A stretch of 64,000 nucleotides of DNA from positions 20,614 through 84,613 of the forward strand of contig CAVIUA010000048.1 of the NCBI GenBank assembly GCA_963645945.1, written 5' to 3'. Within the stretch, counting starts at the first letter, position 1, and each line of letters starts with the position of its first letter. Under the pieces are notes generated by a model. The model was not told where the DNA came from, searched no databases, and was given only the letters and a program-made list of their open reading frames with translations. Below, one piece after another: positions 62,683 through 64,000 of the stretch. The DNA comes from CAG-877 sp963645945. GTDB taxonomy: Bacteria > Bacillota_I > Bacilli_A > RF39 > UBA660. The position numbers and the translations under genes were made by a program.

Positions 62683-63132
62683 CTATTTTATTCTTTTTAA
62701 TGAAAAAAATTTTTTTAATAAAGAAGAAACTTCTTCAACACATAAATTTGTTTCAAAGTTAACACCAGGATTAGTATTATCTGCTGAAAATATTTTTTTC
62801 ACAACTAAAGTATTTTCAACATCAGAATTAGTTAATCCACAATAAACATTTTTTATTCTAGATTGCTTAATAGCGCTGGCACACATAGGACAAGGATTTA
62901 AGGTAATATACATATCACAGTCTTCTAATCTCCAATTATTAATTTTTTTGCAAGCTTCTTCTATAGCAAGCATTTCAGCATGAAAAATAGAACATTTTCT
63001 CTTTTCCTTTTCATTATGAGCCATTGCTAAAACTCTATTATCCTTAACTATAACAGCACCAACCGGTACTTCATCTTCAAAAAATGCCTTTTCAGCCTCT
63101 TTTAAAGCTAATTTCATATATTCATTATTCAT
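62683..63132 (-). CDS. tadA: tRNA-specific adenosine deaminase TadA
   Basis: 149 residues. Zinc and catalytic motifs IFHAEMLAIEEA (HAE) and TLNPCPMCASAI (PCxxC); GLTNSDVE. Makes inosine at the wobble position of tRNA-Arg(ACG). Next to the SRP RNA and dnaX as in B. subtilis (yaaJ-scr-dnaX), here with the SRP gene first. Confidence 0.96.
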   Translation of the reverse strand: MNNEYMKLALKEAEKAFFEDEVPVGAVIVKDNRVLAMAHNEKEKRKCSIFHAEMLAIEEACKKINNWRLEDCDMYITLNPCPMCASAIKQSRIKNVYCGLTNSDVENTLVVKKIFSADNTNPGVNFETNLCVEEVSSLLKKFFSLKRIK

Positions 63133-63158
63133 ATAATCACCCTATAAAAACAAAAAAA

Positions 63159-63230
63159 GTGCACATGAGAATTTAAATGTTAAGGCTGCTACCTTCCGAT
63201 CCTGACCTGGTTCCACCGTTCTCATTGCAC
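63159..63230 (-). ncRNA. ffs: Signal recognition particle RNA (small 4.5S type)
   Basis: Minus strand carries the SRP RNA hallmark core: accaggtcagg, then the cggaaggtagcag apical region and cctta. Outer arms gtgca(a)tgagaa / ttctca(tg)tgcac close a single long hairpin of ~72 nt, and seven T's follow at 63152-63158 as terminator. It is shorter than Bacillus scr RNA, as in the E. coli-type 4.5S form without the Alu domain. It pairs with Ffh for membrane targeting. Confidence 0.93.
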
Positions 63231-63236
63231 AAATTA

Positions 63237-63265
63237 ATTCTAATATATATATTTTATTTTGTAAA
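63237..63265 (-). promoter_or_regulatory. Promoter of the SRP RNA
   Basis: TTTACA, 17-base spacer, TAGAAT; the predicted start falls at the first base of the RNA hairpin. Confidence 0.8.
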
Positions 63266-63301
63266 CATAATTAATAATTCTACACAATAATTAATTAAAA
63301 T

Positions 63302-63329
63302 ATTCAATGTTTCACGTGAAACATTGAAT
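63302..63329. promoter_or_regulatory. parS site 1 (ParB/Spo0J)
   Basis: Exact TGTTTCACGTGAAACA at 63308-63323, within a 28-bp perfect palindrome. Confidence 0.93.
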
Positions 63330-63361
63330 GAAAACACAATTATAATTAGTTTTAAAGCACA

Positions 63362-63385
63362 AAATTATTTCCCGGGAAATAATTT
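63362..63385. promoter_or_regulatory. Noc-binding site 1
   Basis: Exact ATTTCCCGGGAAAT at 63367-63380 within a 24-bp palindrome. Confidence 0.82.
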
Positions 63386-63447
63386 AAAAGTATGAAATAC
63401 AATTAAAATAACAAATGTAATGAATTAAAGCATATATTCAAGATAAC

Positions 63448-63477
63448 ACTATAATGTTTCACGTGAAACATTATAGT
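63448..63477. promoter_or_regulatory. parS site 2
   Basis: Exact TGTTTCACGTGAAACA at 63455-63470, within a 30-bp perfect palindrome. Confidence 0.93.
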
Positions 63478-63740
63478 AAACAGTACAAAAAATTTACTTA
63501 TTTATATAAAAAGAAACAAATTAAATATACATAAACAAAATTGCTTATAGTTAAATATAAATTTTTTAATGTTTCAAATAAAGCAACAAAAAAAGTATTA
63601 TTAAATAAATTATATTATCCAAAAATAAATTTGTTAATATTTAGCTTTAAAAAATAAGCATACATTTATCTACAATATTTTAATTTAACTATATATAAAA
63701 ATAAAGCAATGATTAGTTAATCTTAATAAAATAATACTAA

Positions 63741-63756
63741 TGTTTCACGTGAAACA
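63741..63756. promoter_or_regulatory. parS site 3
   Basis: Exact TGTTTCACGTGAAACA; flanks are only partly symmetric. Confidence 0.93.
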
Positions 63757-63798
63757 TCGGAAAAAACATAATAATAGTATCTTTTAGTAACTTAAATT

Positions 63799-63812
63799 AT
63801 TTCCCGGGAAAT
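63799..63812. promoter_or_regulatory. Noc-binding site 2
   Basis: Exact ATTTCCCGGGAAAT in the gene-free right end. Confidence 0.82.
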
Positions 63813-64000
63813 AATGTAAGCATATTTTAAACCAAAATTATTACATTAATTATTAAAATAAAAATAACAAATCAAATATATTTTCTTATAGAAATAAGCA
63901 ATAGAAAAAATAATACTAATATTTAAAATATAAAATTAATTAAAAATCAAAATTTAAATATAAGTATTAAAAAAAGCACCATATTTAATATATATACCAT

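Larger units (their letters stand above)
63266..64000. other. Gene-free, extremely AT-rich origin-proximal region
   Basis: No credible reading frame, RNA gene or terminator is seen from the SRP promoter to the window end. The region holds three parS and two Noc-type palindromes and little else above background A/T. Two 8-of-9 matches to the DnaA box lie at 63615-63623 (TTATCCAAA) and 63666-63674 (TTATCTACA). Most likely a centromere-like segment beside oriC. Confidence 0.7.

Noticed and set aside
63570..63585. Possible fourth parS (TGTTTCAAATAAAGCA)
   Set aside because: Only 12 of 16 positions match and the central CACGTG is lost; at most a decayed copy.
63600..63680. oriC itself, from two DnaA-box-like words
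   Set aside because: Both have a mismatch and there is no box cluster, dnaA or DNA-unwinding arrangement; the region is called origin-proximal only.
1..64000. UGA-to-Trp recoding as in Mollicutes
   Set aside because: Conserved proteins (RpoB, RpoC, EF-G, Mfd, CysS) read full-length in the standard code with TGG for conserved Trp.
1..64000. CRISPR arrays, insertion sequences, prophage, tRNA or rRNA genes
   Set aside because: None seen: no regularly spaced repeats, transposase frames or GC-richer structured RNA segments other than the SRP RNA.

Overview
The window comes from a very AT-rich, low-GC Gram-positive bacterium of the Bacilli/Erysipelotrichia type. It is probably an uncultured, genome-reduced gut lineage; RF39-like is my inference. 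Four things support this. Codon use is extremely A/T-biased, with the standard code (conserved proteins read full-length, Trp is TGG). Gene order follows the origin-proximal part of the Bacillus subtilis chromosome. There is a Met T-box and an L10 leader of Firmicute type. Sporulation-lineage genes are present: sigH, spoVG, spoVT, yabG, yabP, yabQ, bofA, veg and ricT.

Layout, left to right. 1-3.5 kb (+): a cut-off orotate phosphoribosyltransferase-like gene, a HAM1-type nucleotide pyrophosphatase and a three-gene NMT1/THI5-type ABC importer, probably a nucleobase/pyrimidine uptake-and-salvage operon. 3.8-6.3 kb (-): eno and murD. 6.4-7.7 kb (+): a FemX/MurM-type aminoacyltransferase. 7.8-12 kb (-): the str operon rpsL-rpsG-fusA-tuf. 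12.2-24.4 kb: rpoC, rpoB, a YbxB-like methyltransferase, rplL, rplJ, rplA, rplK, nusG, secE. 24.5-30.7 kb: a kinase-fold-like membrane protein, sigH, rlmB, mrnC, cysS, clpC. 30.9-36.3 kb: a YfcC-type transporter with a histone-H1-like insert, lysS, an RDD protein, dusB, mscL. 36.4-40.7 kb: ftsH, tilS, divIC, yabQ, yabP. 40.8-45 kb: spoVG, veg, yabG and a spore-envelope cluster (SpoIID-like/peptidoglycan-binding protein, small protein, five-LysM protein). 45-49 kb: rsmA, a SipW-type signal peptidase, three paralogous exported proteins, tatD. 49.2-52.7 kb: a small membrane ORF, T-box-controlled metG, spoVT, an unknown gene. 52.7-62.6 kb: a tight run dnaX-ebfC-recR-bofA-holB-ricT-trmN6-rsmI-pth-mfd. 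62.7-63.2 kb: tadA and the SRP RNA.

The right end (63.24-64 kb) is gene-free and extremely AT-rich. It carries three perfect 16-bp parS palindromes (TGTTTCACGTGAAACA) interleaved with two perfect 14-bp Noc-binding-site palindromes (ATTTCCCGGGAAAT). A third Noc-type site lies inside dnaX. This marks the right edge as the replication-origin side: almost every housekeeping gene reads leftward, away from the origin. I consider this parS/Noc cluster the most interesting element of the window.

Together the region encodes translation and transcription machinery, replication/repair clamp-loader parts, envelope synthesis and a reduced sporulation toolkit. Its gene order is a compacted version of the first ~130 kb of B. 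subtilis. Many promoters match TTGaca-17-TATAAT closely, and rho-independent terminators often overlap stop codons.
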